Shown here piece by piece: positions 36,340 to 45,219 of a stretch of 64,000 bases of DNA. The translations under genes were made by a program, and so were the position numbers. Origin of the DNA: Arthrobacter ramosus (GTDB lineage: Bacteria > Actinomycetota > Actinomycetes > Actinomycetales > Micrococcaceae); NCBI RefSeq assembly GCF_039535095.1, contig NZ_BAAAWN010000001.1:3348001-3412000 (forward strand). The letters are read 5' to 3'. The notes under the pieces are model-generated. The model did not search any database. It saw only the letters and a list, made by a program, of their open reading frames with translations, and was not told the DNA's origin. Within the stretch, counting starts at the first letter, position 1. The number at the start of each line of letters is the position of its first letter.

Positions 36340-37658
36340 GATTCTTTGGCCAGCGCGGCATTCATCTGGCTGGCAAGGTCCTTGGCGACGTCGGCAACCG
36401 GCTTGGTCCCGGCGAACGCCTGCGGCAGCAAGGTGTTCTCGAGTTCGTTCCAGGCGGCCGTGTTTACCGACGCCGGGTAGGGCGAAGCATCCTTGGCCAG
36501 CTCAAGGAAGACGCTGAGTTCAACAGAGGGAACAGACTTGACCCAGGCATACTGCGTGCCGTTGAAGGCCGGAATGACGGTTCCGGTTTCAGCCTGGATC
36601 TTGGCGGCATCCTGGGTTCCCAGGAAGGCCACGAAGGCCTGCGCAGCGGCCGGGTTCTTCGCATTGGCGGGAATCACGTTGGCTAGTCCGTGGATCACGC
36701 TCTGGTTGCTCTTCGGCCCCTTCGGGAGGCTGACAATGCCAAGATCGTCCCCAAGGGCTTTCTGGGCCGGCCCGACGGTCCAGGATCCGTCCATGGTCAT
36801 AGCCAATTTCCTGGACGTGAACATGTCGCTCGAGGCTGTGTCCGTCAATTGCTGCATCGAGGGAGATACGCCGGATGCGATGAGGTCGCGCCAGAACTGG
36901 AGGCCGGCGATTGAGCCGGCCGAGTCGTATCCGGACTTCTTGCCGTCAGTCGAGATGACGGTACCGCCGGCTTCAATCATCGTGTTGTAGTAGCTGGTCT
37001 GGCCGCCCGTGAGGTCACCGGCATACCCGTAGACGCCCTTGCCCTGATAGAACTTGGACAGCTTGGCACCGGCGGATTTCACGTCGTCCCACGTCCAGTT
37101 GGACGTCGGCTCGGACACCCCGGCTTCCTTGAAGAGGGCCTTGTTGTAGAAGAGCGCGCTGGTATCGAAGTCCTTGGGGACCCCGTAGAACGCCCCGTTG
37201 ACGGTGTACAGATCGACCAACGCCTTGGGGTAATTGGCCGTATCCACTGCTTTGCCGGACACCAGGCCGTCCAGGGGCATCAGCTGGTTGTTTTGCGCGT
37301 AAAGCTTGATGTGCGGGCCATTCATCCAGAAAACGTCCGGCAGCGTGTTGCTGCTTGCCTGGGTTTGGATCTTCGTCCAGTAGGCCGAACCCTTCGACGG
37401 CGTGACGTCGATGGTGACCTTGATGTTCGGGTATTGCTTGTTGAATTCGGCCACGATTTTCTGCATCGCGGGCTTTTGTGCCGCGTCCCAGATGGCGTAG
37501 CTCAGCTCGGCGCTCAGGTCCTTGGCGGGAGCGGCGTAGGCGGCCTTGGCTGCGCTACCCCCGGCGGCACTGTTCCCGCCGCAGGCGGCGAGCGAAACGA
37601 CGGCGGCACCGGCCGCCGCAAAGGAAAGGAATGACCTGCGGGTCACGTTGTGGTTCAT
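36336..37658 (-). CDS. Extracellular sugar-binding lipoprotein of ABC transporter
   Basis: 440 residues. The signal peptide has a twin-arginine motif (TRRSFLSF, residues 6-13) and a lipobox LAAC with Cys26, so it is probably exported folded and lipid-anchored. The mature part is a family 1 solute-binding protein (VAEFNKQYPNIKVTIDVTP, YGVPKDFDTSALFYNKALFKEAG, AAQAFVAFLGT). It captures the sugar for the two permeases. The ligand is unknown; the adjacent GH123-like enzyme suggests a hexosamine-containing glycan. First gene of the operon; a LacI gene lies upstream. Confidence 0.92.
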   Translation of the reverse strand: MNHNVTRRSFLSFAAAGAAVVSLAACGGNSAAGGSAAKAAYAAPAKDLSAELSYAIWDAAQKPAMQKIVAEFNKQYPNIKVTIDVTPSKGSAYWTKIQTQASSNTLPDVFWMNGPHIKLYAQNNQLMPLDGLVSGKAVDTANYPKALVDLYTVNGAFYGVPKDFDTSALFYNKALFKEAGVSEPTSNWTWDDVKSAGAKLSKFYQGKGVYGYAGDLTGGQTSYYNTMIEAGGTVISTDGKKSGYDSAGSIAGLQFWRDLIASGVSPSMQQLTDTASSDMFTSRKLAMTMDGSWTVGPAQKALGDDLGIVSLPKGPKSNQSVIHGLANVIPANAKNPAAAQAFVAFLGTQDAAKIQAETGTVIPAFNGTQYAWVKSVPSVELSVFLELAKDASPYPASVNTAAWNELENTLLPQAFAGTKPVADVAKDLASQMNAALAKES

Positions 37659-37764
37659 AAGAATTCTCCGATGTCTTGGTCAGAAGACCGACGGTCCTTC
37701 GGGGGCGGGCCCGCATTCGGCGAACAGCCAACCCAACTGGTGTTGTGCAGTTGATCACATCATG

Positions 37765-37776
37765 TTAATCGTTTAA
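37765..37776. promoter_or_regulatory. Candidate LacI operator TTAATCGTTTAA
   Basis: A 12-bp near-palindrome with central CG, in the LacI-family style, in the AT-rich control region about 110 bp upstream of the binding-protein gene. It matches its own reverse complement at 10 of 12 positions. The adjacent LacI regulator is the obvious candidate binder. Confidence 0.4.
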
Positions 37777-37840
37777 AGGCAAGATTCTGAATGATCTTTC
37801 TTTAACTTTTACGGGCAGAAAACGTCATCAAAGTGCATGA

Positions 37841-37877
37841 AGGCGAGTCGCCTGATCATCGCCCACGTGTCTCGCCT
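37841..37877 (-). terminator. Inverted repeat downstream of LacI gene
   Basis: AGGCGAG (37841-37847) and CTCGCCT (37871-37877) pair perfectly over 7 bp with a 23-nt loop, and GGCGA-G-TCGCC forms a nested small hairpin. It lies about 40 nt beyond the LacI stop. A weak terminator or regulatory dyad. Confidence 0.35.
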
Positions 37878-37891
37878 ACCGCGGGGATAGC

Positions 37892-37931
37892 CCGGGCTCA
37901 CGCCGAGGGTGCCGGGTTCACACCGAGGGAG
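37892..37931 (-). repeat. 20-bp near-tandem duplication at the LacI stop codon
   Basis: CCGGGCTCACGCCGAGGG (37892-) and CCGGGTTCACACCGAGGG (37912-) repeat with a 20-bp period and differ at three positions. The right-hand unit includes the stop codon of the LacI gene; the left-hand unit is a degenerate copy downstream of it. Compare 17015-17060 and 50362-50415. Confidence 0.75.
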
Positions 37932-38922
37932 CTGAGTCCCTCACGATGAGCTTCCAGGGGAATTCCAGAATGCCGGCGGGCGCGTCGGGATTCTCTGCCC
38001 GGTCGAGCAGGAATGCGGCCAAGCCATCGAAAAATCCCTCGGGACCAACGGTGGTCAACGACGGCGTCATGCGCTCGCCTTCAGTGGTGTTGCCGATACC
38101 GAGCACCTCAACGTCCTCGGGAATGCGAAGTTGCAGCCGTTGGGCCGCATGGATGGCGGCTATCGCCGCGAAGTCGGTGGTCGCATAGATCGCGGTCGGA
38201 CGGTCGGCCCGCTGCAGGAGTCGCAGCGCCGCATCGAAGGCGCTGAGCCCGTCGCGGTCATACGTTTCCACGTAGTCGTCCCGGTAATCCAAGCCGGCCT
38301 TGGCCAGGCCACGGGTGTAGGCGCCCAAGCGGATGTCCAGGGTGCTCATCGAATGCCTTGAGGAGATCAGGCAACCCACCCGGTGGTGCCGCGCGGTGAG
38401 GTGATCCACTGCCTGTTCGCAAGACGAGCCGGCCAAGGGCCGCACGACGTCGAATCCCTCGGGTTCCATGGTGTCGCTGAAAACCACCAAGCGCTGCAAC
38501 CTCGCCGCCTGCGCCAGCAGTTCGGCGTCCCCGGGCTCTTCGGCGCCGTCGATGAACGTCACGTCCGCGTTTTGCCGTTTCAGTGCCACCCGCCAGTCGG
38601 TATCCGCCAGAATCATAGGCGTAATGCCACGTTGGGCAGCAGCCGTACCAACAGCGCGGCTGACATCCAGTGCCCACGGATCCGAGATCATGGTCAGCGA
38701 CAACATGAGCAGGTTCGTTCGTCCTGTGCGGATCGCCCTTGCCGATTGGTTGGGGCGATATCCGAGGGCCAGGGCAGCCTCTTGAACCCGCAGTACGGTA
38801 GCGGGGGCCACCCCGGACCCGCTCCTGCTTCCGTCCTTGCCGCTCCTGCCTGAAAGCACGTAGGACACAGTCGCCGTCGAAACCCCGGCTGCCGCCGCCA
38901 CGGACTTGATCGTGGGGCGCAT
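37918..38922 (-). CDS. LacI-family transcriptional regulator
   Basis: 334 residues. N-terminal HTH TIKSVAAAAGVSTATVSYVLSG, then a loop extended by about ten residues (GKDGSRSGSG) before VLRVQEAALALGYRPN and the hinge. The periplasmic-binding-type effector domain includes LLMLSLTMISDPWALDVSRA and AIYATTDFAAIAAIHAAQ. It probably represses the ABC transporter/GH123-like operon that begins 260 bp downstream on the same strand. The lengthened HTH-hinge loop is unusual compared with common LacI proteins. Confidence 0.9.
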   Translation of the reverse strand: MRPTIKSVAAAAGVSTATVSYVLSGRSGKDGSRSGSGVAPATVLRVQEAALALGYRPNQSARAIRTGRTNLLMLSLTMISDPWALDVSRAVGTAAAQRGITPMILADTDWRVALKRQNADVTFIDGAEEPGDAELLAQAARLQRLVVFSDTMEPEGFDVVRPLAGSSCEQAVDHLTARHHRVGCLISSRHSMSTLDIRLGAYTRGLAKAGLDYRDDYVETYDRDGLSAFDAALRLLQRADRPTAIYATTDFAAIAAIHAAQRLQLRIPEDVEVLGIGNTTEGERMTPSLTTVGPEGFFDGLAAFLLDRAENPDAPAGILEFPWKLIVRDSAPSV

Positions 38923-39004
38923 TCGTCTCCTTCTTGGCTAAGACGCCGACCCTCGGGCGCGGTTCGGCGGTAGTAGCATCATAGCCAGACGACCGGGCGC
39001 AGGG

Positions 39005-39622
39005 TCAGGAAGAGACGCTCCCGTAGCCCAGCCGCCGTCCGCCACCATTGGGCGCTGCGGGCAAGGTACCCCCCACAATCCTTGTGGCCGTGACCGTGGT
39101 GCCGCTCTTCGTACCTGAGACTGCGACGGTGTCGCCCGCTTTCAGCTCGGTGGCCTTGATGGTCTGAAGCGATGGCTTCCGGCCTTGCGTGCCTGTTCCG
39201 GCGGCGGGGAACCTGACGATGGTGGTAGAAGATGTGATCGCATAGCTCTGCGTGAAGCCGTCATCGCTCTTCACGGAAATGCTCGAATCGCTGACTGACT
39301 GCACGGCGCCACGTTGCGTCACCAGGGTCGTGTAGGTGCCGTCGTTGTTCTTGACCGTGAACTCGCCGTGGATCCCCGGGCCCGCGAAGCCGCGTGGAAG
39401 TACGGGGAACGGCCGGGCCTTACCGGGCGACGGGGTAGCGGGCGAAGTAGCCCCGGGCGACGGAGTGGCAGGCGATGCCGTACTTGTCGGCGTCGCGCTC
39501 ACCACGTACGCGGGGATGATCTGGCCGGCAGCCCAGACCGCGGCCACACCACCGCCGCTCAAGACGACGGCGATACCGCCGGCGATGAGGGCCTTGCGAA
39601 GCCCCGGAGTCATGGTGGACAT
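39005..39622 (-). CDS. DUF5666-type secreted or membrane-anchored protein
   Basis: 205 residues from ATG 39622 (AAAGGA 9 nt upstream); the frame to 39733 is an overextension. An N-terminal hydrophobic helix (ALIAGGIAVVLSGGGVAAVW) precedes a Ser/Thr/Pro linker with repeated SPATPSPG, then a small beta domain (AVQSVSDSSISVKSDDG, SYAITSSTTIVR, AGDTVAVSGTK) matching DUF5666. It is probably an exported protein of unknown role. Single gene; hairpin repeat D lies upstream of it. Confidence 0.8.
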   Translation of the reverse strand: MSTMTPGLRKALIAGGIAVVLSGGGVAAVWAAGQIIPAYVVSATPTSTASPATPSPGATSPATPSPGKARPFPVLPRGFAGPGIHGEFTVKNNDGTYTTLVTQRGAVQSVSDSSISVKSDDGFTQSYAITSSTTIVRFPAAGTGTQGRKPSLQTIKATELKAGDTVAVSGTKSGTTVTATRIVGGTLPAAPNGGGRRLGYGSVSS

Positions 39623-39730
39623 GGCAGAATCCTTTCTCCGCTCCTCCCCGGGCCGGTAAGGGGCGGGCAGCAAAGAACTGATGACTCCATAATGACCCTT
39701 GAAGCTGTGTGACGGCTGTGGATCCAGACA

Positions 39731-39794
39731 CAACTAGGTCGCAGTTGTTGTCGTTTTGACGGCTCATAACGACATTAACTGCGACCTAGTTGGG
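39731..39794. repeat. Dispersed hairpin repeat, copy D
   Basis: Arms CAACTAGGTCGCAGTT... and ...AACTGCGACCTAGTTGGG. The segment TGACTC of the other copies is replaced by TAGGTC, with the matching change in the opposite arm. It lies 91 nt beyond the gatB stop, farther than the other copies lie from their genes. Confidence 0.85.
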
Positions 39795-39884
39795 AGAGGC
39801 CTGGGCCCACGCCGCCAGGGTTCCCTGGCCGAGCGAAGCGAGGTTAGGGAGGCGGTGGGGACTAGTTGGGTCAGGATGTGGGCC

Positions 39885-41393
39885 TTAGCCTTCGACGCCG
39901 AGCCTCTCCAGGATCAGCTCCTTGACGCGGCCGGCGTCGGCCTGCCCACGGGTGGCCTTCATGACTCCGCCAACGATCGCACCGATGGCCTGCAGCTTGC
40001 CGCTGCGGATCTTCTCCGCGACGTCGGGCTGGGCCGCCAGTGCGGCGTCGATCGCTTCCAGCAGGGGGCCGTCGTCGGACACGACGGCGAGGCCGCGCTT
40101 CTCGACGATCTCCGCCGGGGTGCCCTCGCCGGCGAGGACGCCGTCGAGCACCTGGGAAGCCATCTTGTTGTTGATCTTTCCGCCCTCGACGAGCTTGTTG
40201 AGCTCCACGATGGTTTCCGGCGTGACGCCGAGTTCGGAGGGATCGACGTCGGCCGTCTTGGCGCGTCCGACGATCTCGCCCATCCACCACTTGCGGGCCA
40301 CGGAGGCGCTCGCACCGGCGGCGATGGTCTCCTCGATGGAGTCCATGACGCCGGCGTTCACGACGTCGCGGAACTCGAGGTCCGAATAGCCCCAGTCGGC
40401 CTGGAGCCGCTTGCGGCGGGCCGCGGGCGGCTCGGGCAGCGTGGCGCGGAGTTCTTCAACCCATTCGCGGGACGCGAGGACCGGAACGAGGTCCGGCTCC
40501 GGGAAGTAGCGGTAGTCGTCGGCGTCGGACTTTGCCCGGCCCGACGTCGTCGTGCGCGTGTCTTCGTGCCAGTGGCGCGTTTCCTGGATGACCGGCTCGC
40601 CGGAGTCCAAAACGGCAGCGTGGCGCTGGATTTCGTAACGGACGGCGTGCTCGACGGCGCGCAGCGAGTTCACGTTCTTCGTCTCGGAACGGATGCCGAA
40701 ACGTTCGCGGCCGTGCGGACGCAGCGAGACGTTGGCGTCGCAACGGACGTTGCCGCGTTCCATCTTGGCGTCGGAAACGCCGAGGTTCTTGACGATTTCG
40801 CGCACTGCGGCAACGTAGGCCTTGGCGAGTTCGGGTGCCCGGCTGCCTGCGCCCTCGATCGGCTTGGTGACGATTTCCACGAGCGGAACACCGGAACGGT
40901 TGTAGTCCACCAGCGAGTAGTCGGCACCCTGGATGCGGCCCGTGGCACCACCCATGTGGGTGAGCTTGCCGGCGTCCTCTTCCATGTGTGCGCGCTCGAT
41001 CTCGACGCGGAATACCGTGCCGTCCGAGAGTTCGATGTCCAGGTATCCGTCGTACGCGATGGGCTCGTCGTACTGGGACGTCTGGAAGTTCTTCGGGGTG
41101 TCCGGGTAGAAGTAGTTCTTCCGGGCGAAGCGGCAGTACTCGGCGATCTTGCAGTTCAGGGCAAGGCCGATCTTGATGGAGGACTCCACTGCCGTCTTGT
41201 TGACCACGGGCAGGACGCCGGGCATGCCCAGGTCCACCTCGTTGACGTTGGTGTTCGGCTCGTCGCCGAAGACGTTCGGGGCGGAGGAGAACATCTTGGT
41301 CTTGGTGTTGAGTTCCACGTGGACCTCGAAGCCAAGGACGGGATCGTACTTCTCCATGGCCTCTTCGAAGCTGAGGATGGCGTCGGTAGACAT
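39885..41393 (-). CDS. gatB: Aspartyl/glutamyl-tRNA amidotransferase subunit B
   Basis: 502 residues from ATG 41393 (GGAGG 9 nt upstream). Part of GatCAB, which amidates Glu-tRNA(Gln) and/or Asp-tRNA(Asn). Motifs: [45 protein letters not shown], and [10 protein letters not shown] for tRNA and metal binding; the C-terminal YqeY-like tail domain is present ([29 protein letters not shown]). Its ATG overlaps the gatA stop (TGATG), so translation is coupled. Confidence 0.95.
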   Translation of the reverse strand: MSTDAILSFEEAMEKYDPVLGFEVHVELNTKTKMFSSAPNVFGDEPNTNVNEVDLGMPGVLPVVNKTAVESSIKIGLALNCKIAEYCRFARKNYFYPDTPKNFQTSQYDEPIAYDGYLDIELSDGTVFRVEIERAHMEEDAGKLTHMGGATGRIQGADYSLVDYNRSGVPLVEIVTKPIEGAGSRAPELAKAYVAAVREIVKNLGVSDAKMERGNVRCDANVSLRPHGRERFGIRSETKNVNSLRAVEHAVRYEIQRHAAVLDSGEPVIQETRHWHEDTRTTTSGRAKSDADDYRYFPEPDLVPVLASREWVEELRATLPEPPAARRKRLQADWGYSDLEFRDVVNAGVMDSIEETIAAGASASVARKWWMGEIVGRAKTADVDPSELGVTPETIVELNKLVEGGKINNKMASQVLDGVLAGEGTPAEIVEKRGLAVVSDDGPLLEAIDAALAAQPDVAEKIRSGKLQAIGAIVGGVMKATRGQADAGRVKELILERLGVEG

Positions 41394-42958
41394 CAGTTGG
41401 AACCTCCGGCGGTGGTGGAGCTGGAACCGAGAACGGGCGCACGGTCCAGCAAGGGGCCGCCCCACTTCTCTTCGAGCAAGGATTCAAGGACGGCACCCAC
41501 GCGGTACAGGCGGGCGTCCTCGCGGGCAGGCGCCAGCAGCTGGATGCCTACGGGCAGGCCGTCTTCGTCGGCCAGGCCGCCAGGCAGGGACAAGCCGGGA
41601 ATACCGGCCATGTTCGCCGGGATGGTGGCGACGTCGTTGAGGTACATGGCCAGCGGATCGTCCAGCTTCTCCCCCAGCTTGAAGGCTGTGGTGGGAGCCG
41701 TCGGCGAAATCAGGACGTCGGCCTGCGCGAACGCGGCGTCGAAGTCACGCTGGATGAGCGTGCGGACCTTCTGCGCCGAACCGTAGTAGGCGTCGTAGTA
41801 GCCGGCGCTCAGGGCATAGGTGCCCAGGATGATGCGGCGCTTGACCTCATCGCCGAAACCGGCGGCCCGGGTAGCTGCCATGACGCGTTCGATCGTCATG
41901 GGGCCGTCCTGGGGCAGGACCCGCAAGCCGTAGCGCACGCCGTCGAACTTGGCCAGGTTGCTGGAAACCTCGGACGGCATGATCAGGTAGTAGGCGCCCA
42001 GCGCGTAATTGAAGTTGGGGCAGGAAACCTCGACGATTTCCGCGCCGGCCTCCTTGAGCAGCTCAAGGGACTCGTTGAAACGGTTCTCGACGCCGGCCTG
42101 GTAGCCCTCGCCGTGGAGTTCCTTGATGATGCCGATCTTCATGCCCGTGACGTTGCCCGTCTTGGCTGCGGCAACGAGGGTGTCGAAGGGGTCCGTCAGC
42201 GAGGTGGAGTCGAAGGGGTCGTGCCCGCCGATGACTTCCTGCAGCAAGGCCGAATCCAGCACGGTCCTCGAAACCGGGCCGATCTGGTCCAGCGAAGACG
42301 CCATGGCGATGGCGCCGTAACGGGAAACGGCACCGTACGTGGGCTTCATGCCGACCGTGCCGGTGACGGCGCCGGGCTGGCGGATGGATCCGCCGGTATC
42401 AGTGCCGAGGGCCAGCGGAGCCTCGAAAGCTGCGACGGCGGCCGCGGAGCCACCACCGGAGCCCCCGGGAATGCGGTCCAGGTCCCACGGGTTGCGGGTG
42501 GGGCCGTACGCCGAGTGTTCCGTGGAGGACCCCATGGCGAATTCGTCCAGGTTGGTCTTGCCAAGGATGGGCATCTTCGCTGCGCGCAGCTTCTTGATGA
42601 CGGTGGCATCATAGGGGCTGTGCCAGCCCTCGAGGATCTTGGAACCGGCTGTGGTGGGCTGGCCGATGGTGACGATGAGGTCCTTGACGGCGATGGGTAC
42701 GCCGGCGAGCTCGTGCAGCGCTTCGGCTTCAGCACCGCCGGCGGCGCGGATCGCGTCCACCTCGGCGGCGACGGCGAGCGCCTCTTCGGTGTTGACGTGC
42801 AAAAAAGCATGGATGCCATCAGCCCCGCCGTCTACCAGTGCGATGCGGTCCAGGTACGCCTGGGTGACCTCAACGGACGTGACCTCACGCGCGGCCAGCT
42901 TGGCGGCCAACTGTGCTGCGGACAGGCGGATGAGTTCGGAGTTGTTCAATTCAGTCAT
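41393..42958 (-). CDS. gatA: Aspartyl/glutamyl-tRNA amidotransferase subunit A
   Basis: 521 residues from ATG 42958. The glutaminase subunit: it releases ammonia from glutamine for GatB. The amidase signature shows Lys in [11 protein letters not shown], the [13 protein letters not shown] loop, and the nucleophile Ser in [14 protein letters not shown]. It begins 4 bp after the gatC stop. The long frame to 43069 is a shadow over gatC. Confidence 0.95.
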   Translation of the reverse strand: MTELNNSELIRLSAAQLAAKLAAREVTSVEVTQAYLDRIALVDGGADGIHAFLHVNTEEALAVAAEVDAIRAAGGAEAEALHELAGVPIAVKDLIVTIGQPTTAGSKILEGWHSPYDATVIKKLRAAKMPILGKTNLDEFAMGSSTEHSAYGPTRNPWDLDRIPGGSGGGSAAAVAAFEAPLALGTDTGGSIRQPGAVTGTVGMKPTYGAVSRYGAIAMASSLDQIGPVSRTVLDSALLQEVIGGHDPFDSTSLTDPFDTLVAAAKTGNVTGMKIGIIKELHGEGYQAGVENRFNESLELLKEAGAEIVEVSCPNFNYALGAYYLIMPSEVSSNLAKFDGVRYGLRVLPQDGPMTIERVMAATRAAGFGDEVKRRIILGTYALSAGYYDAYYGSAQKVRTLIQRDFDAAFAQADVLISPTAPTTAFKLGEKLDDPLAMYLNDVATIPANMAGIPGLSLPGGLADEDGLPVGIQLLAPAREDARLYRVGAVLESLLEEKWGGPLLDRAPVLGSSSTTAGGSN

Positions 42959-42962
42959 TCGC

Positions 42963-43259
42963 TTAGGCCTCATCCAGGATTGCCGGAACCTTGAAGCGGC
43001 CCTCGAAGGAATCCGGAGCCCCTGACAACGCCTGCTCAGCCGTAAACGTGTGGCCCACGACGTCTTCACGGAACACGTTGCTCAACGGAATCGGGTGGGA
43101 CGTAGCCGGGACGTCATCCCCGGCGGCTTCGCTGACGGACTTCACCGAATCCACGATGACGGCAAGTTCGCCGGCCATCCTGTCCAGCTCTTCGGCACTC
43201 ATTTCAATGTGAGCCAGACGCGCAAGATGCGCGACGTCGTCACGGTTGATCGCAGCCAT
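42963..43259 (-). CDS. gatC: Aspartyl/glutamyl-tRNA amidotransferase subunit C
   Basis: 98 residues from ATG 43259 with AGGGGAG 5 nt upstream. The small bridging subunit that stabilises GatA-GatB. It has the family start [20 protein letters not shown] and the C-terminal LRxDxV-like block ([18 protein letters not shown]). First gene of the gatCAB operon. Confidence 0.93.
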   Translation of the reverse strand: MAAINRDDVAHLARLAHIEMSAEELDRMAGELAVIVDSVKSVSEAAGDDVPATSHPIPLSNVFREDVVGHTFTAEQALSGAPDSFEGRFKVPAILDEA

Positions 43260-43457
43260 GGATCTCCCCTGCAAAGTTCAAATGGTTTTCCGGACTAGTC
43301 TACGTTGGTTGGACACGCTCCTCTGCGACGCAACCTTGGTCGCCTTCCGGCACCAGACCGGACATCCTCCGCGTGCTCGCTCGTTCCTCGCTTAGACGCA
43401 CGCTTCCGGATGCCCGTCCCGTCGCCGGTGTGCCCGACGTTGCCGTTTCTGTCCCAC

Positions 43458-43510
43458 AACAAACGAGACAGCAGAGCGCGGACCATTCGCACTTTGCTGT
43501 CTCGTTTGTT
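43458..43510. terminator. Perfect 16-bp hairpin 3' of the CitMHS gene
   Basis: AACAAACGAGACAGCA (43458-43473) pairs perfectly with 43495-43510. The 21-nt loop contains a small GCG/CGC stem. It begins 12 nt beyond the transporter stop. Upstream of it, 43260-43457 holds no recognisable gene. Likely terminator for the minus-strand transporter gene. Confidence 0.7.
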
Positions 43511-43522
43511 TATTTAGTAGGA

Positions 43523-44992
43523 CTACCCGATGCCGATTGCTCCCGTCAGCATGCCTACCGCGAGCATGACGACTGAGATGACTGCCGTGCGCCACAGGAC
43601 CTTCTTGTGGTGGTCTCCCAGTTCCACCTTGGCAAGGGAGACAAGAAGAAGGATCGCCGGGACCAGGGGGCTCTGGAGGTGGAAGGGCTGGCCGGTGATG
43701 GAGGCCCGGGCCATTTCTGCGCCGCTGATGCCGTAGTGAGCGGCGGTTTCGCTCAGGACCGGCAGGACGCCGAAGTAGAAGGCGTCGTTGCTCATGAAGA
43801 ACGTCATCGGGATGCTGAGCAGGCCGGTGATGACTGCCATGAACGGACCCATCTCGGCGGGGATGATGTGGACCAGCCACGCCGACATTTCCTTGACCAT
43901 GCCGGTGCCGTTGAGGACACCCGTCAGGACAGCCGCCGCCATGACCATGCTGACCACGGCCACGATGGACGGTGCGTGGGCCACCAGCTGCGCGCCCTGT
44001 TCCTTGACCTTGGGGAAGTTCACCAGCAGCGCGATGGCGGAACCCACCATGAAGACATACGGCAACGGCACAAGGTTGGCCACGAGCATGACCATGACAG
44101 CGACGGTCAGGCCGAGATTGAACCAGAAGAGCTTCGGGCGCAGGGTCTTGCGGTTTGGATCGAGTGCGGTGGCGGTCAAGCCGGTGTCGGCGAGGTCCAC
44201 GAGGGTTTCGGTGCTTTCCAGGAGTCCGACGCCGGCGCCTCCACCGGTGCCAGGCCTAGCGGTGCGGCCCGGGCCGGAACCGCGGCCCGAGGATCCGGCG
44301 CCAGTACCGCCGCGGTGCGTGCCGCCCTCGAACACGTCACCGGCGTCGGCGACATCGCCCCAGATCTCGGGGGCGATGGCGCGGAGGCGGTTGCGTTCCT
44401 GCAGGCCCAAGAGCCAGGAGAACACGAAGACGACGACGAGGCCCGCAATGAGGGACGGCACCATCGGAACAAACACGTCATTGACATCGATCTTGAGGGC
44501 GGTGGCCGCGCGGGCCGTTGGACCGCCCCACGGCAGGATGTTCATGGTGCCGTTGGCCAGGCCGGCCACGCAGGTCAGGACCACGGGGCTCATCTTCAAC
44601 CGGAGGTAGACGGGCAGCATCGCCGCGGTGGTCAGGATGAAGGTCGTGGAGCCGTCGCCGTCGAGCGACACTGCGGCAGCGAGGATGGCGGTGCCCAGGA
44701 CTACCTTGGCGGGGTCGTTGCCCAGCTTGCGGAGGATGAACTTCACCAGCGGATCGAACAGGCCGACGTCGATCATGAGTCCGAAATACACGATCGCGAA
44801 CATCAGGAGGGCGGCCGTGGACGTCATGGACTTCATCGAGTCCATCACCATGCTTCCGATGCCAAGACCGGCACCGGCAAACAGGCCGAAAATGGTAGGA
44901 ACGATGATCAGCGCCAGAACGGGTGTCAACTTCTTTGTCATGATCAGGACCATGAACACCGCAATCATTGCGAATCCAAGCAATACCAGCAC
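43523..44992 (-). CDS. CitMHS-family citrate (metal-citrate):proton symporter
   Basis: 489 residues from GTG 44992 with AAGGAG 6 nt upstream. About twelve membrane helices; family landmarks are SLDGDGSTTFILTTAAMLP and a TMNILPWGGPTARA segment. The central cytoplasmic loop (about residues 225-265) is unusually rich in Gly and Ser (GGTHRGGTGAGSSGRGSGPG). It should import citrate, probably as a Mg or Ca complex. It is divergent from a CitA/CitB-type two-component system that is its likely regulator. Confidence 0.92.
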   Translation of the reverse strand: MLVLLGFAMIAVFMVLIMTKKLTPVLALIIVPTIFGLFAGAGLGIGSMVMDSMKSMTSTAALLMFAIVYFGLMIDVGLFDPLVKFILRKLGNDPAKVVLGTAILAAAVSLDGDGSTTFILTTAAMLPVYLRLKMSPVVLTCVAGLANGTMNILPWGGPTARAATALKIDVNDVFVPMVPSLIAGLVVVFVFSWLLGLQERNRLRAIAPEIWGDVADAGDVFEGGTHRGGTGAGSSGRGSGPGRTARPGTGGGAGVGLLESTETLVDLADTGLTATALDPNRKTLRPKLFWFNLGLTVAVMVMLVANLVPLPYVFMVGSAIALLVNFPKVKEQGAQLVAHAPSIVAVVSMVMAAAVLTGVLNGTGMVKEMSAWLVHIIPAEMGPFMAVITGLLSIPMTFFMSNDAFYFGVLPVLSETAAHYGISGAEMARASITGQPFHLQSPLVPAILLLVSLAKVELGDHHKKVLWRTAVISVVMLAVGMLTGAIGIG

Positions 44993-45018
44993 AGCCGGCT
45001 CCTTACTACAGTGAACGG

Positions 45019-45036
45019 CATCACGTCGATGTGATG
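45019..45036. promoter_or_regulatory. Palindrome CATCAC-GTCGAT-GTGATG upstream of CitMHS gene
   Basis: A perfect 6+6 inverted repeat 27 bp upstream of the transporter GTG. It could overlap the transcription start or promoter of the transporter gene and may bind the adjacent response regulator or a catabolite regulator. Confidence 0.4.
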
Positions 45037-45105
45037 CGCGATACAGAACGTATAGTGGCGGCGCTCACAGCGGGGTGTTTGTGGGATTTGATGGACATAG
45101 TGCTG

Positions 45106-45135
45106 ATTGAGAGCATTTTGCTCATTGTGCTCAAT
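45106..45135. promoter_or_regulatory. Nested dyads between CitMHS and histidine kinase genes
   Basis: ATTGAG (45106-45111) mirrors CTCAAT (45130-45135), and inside it GAGCA-TTT-TGCTC (45111-45123) is a perfect small palindrome. The AT-rich patch sits mid-way in the 227-bp divergent gap and is a good candidate for the response-regulator site. Confidence 0.45.
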
Positions 45136-45219
45136 GCTTCAATGGAGAGGTAGACCTTGAAGTAAAGCGCCGCTGCTTGCCCCGCTCCAGCCGGCCGTTC
45201 CCCATCGGAAGGAGGCAGG

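Noticed and set aside
43260..43457. Possible short ORFs between gatC and the CitMHS hairpin.
   Set aside because: Frames on both strands are Arg-rich, low-information and lack ribosome sites. Nothing recognisable.
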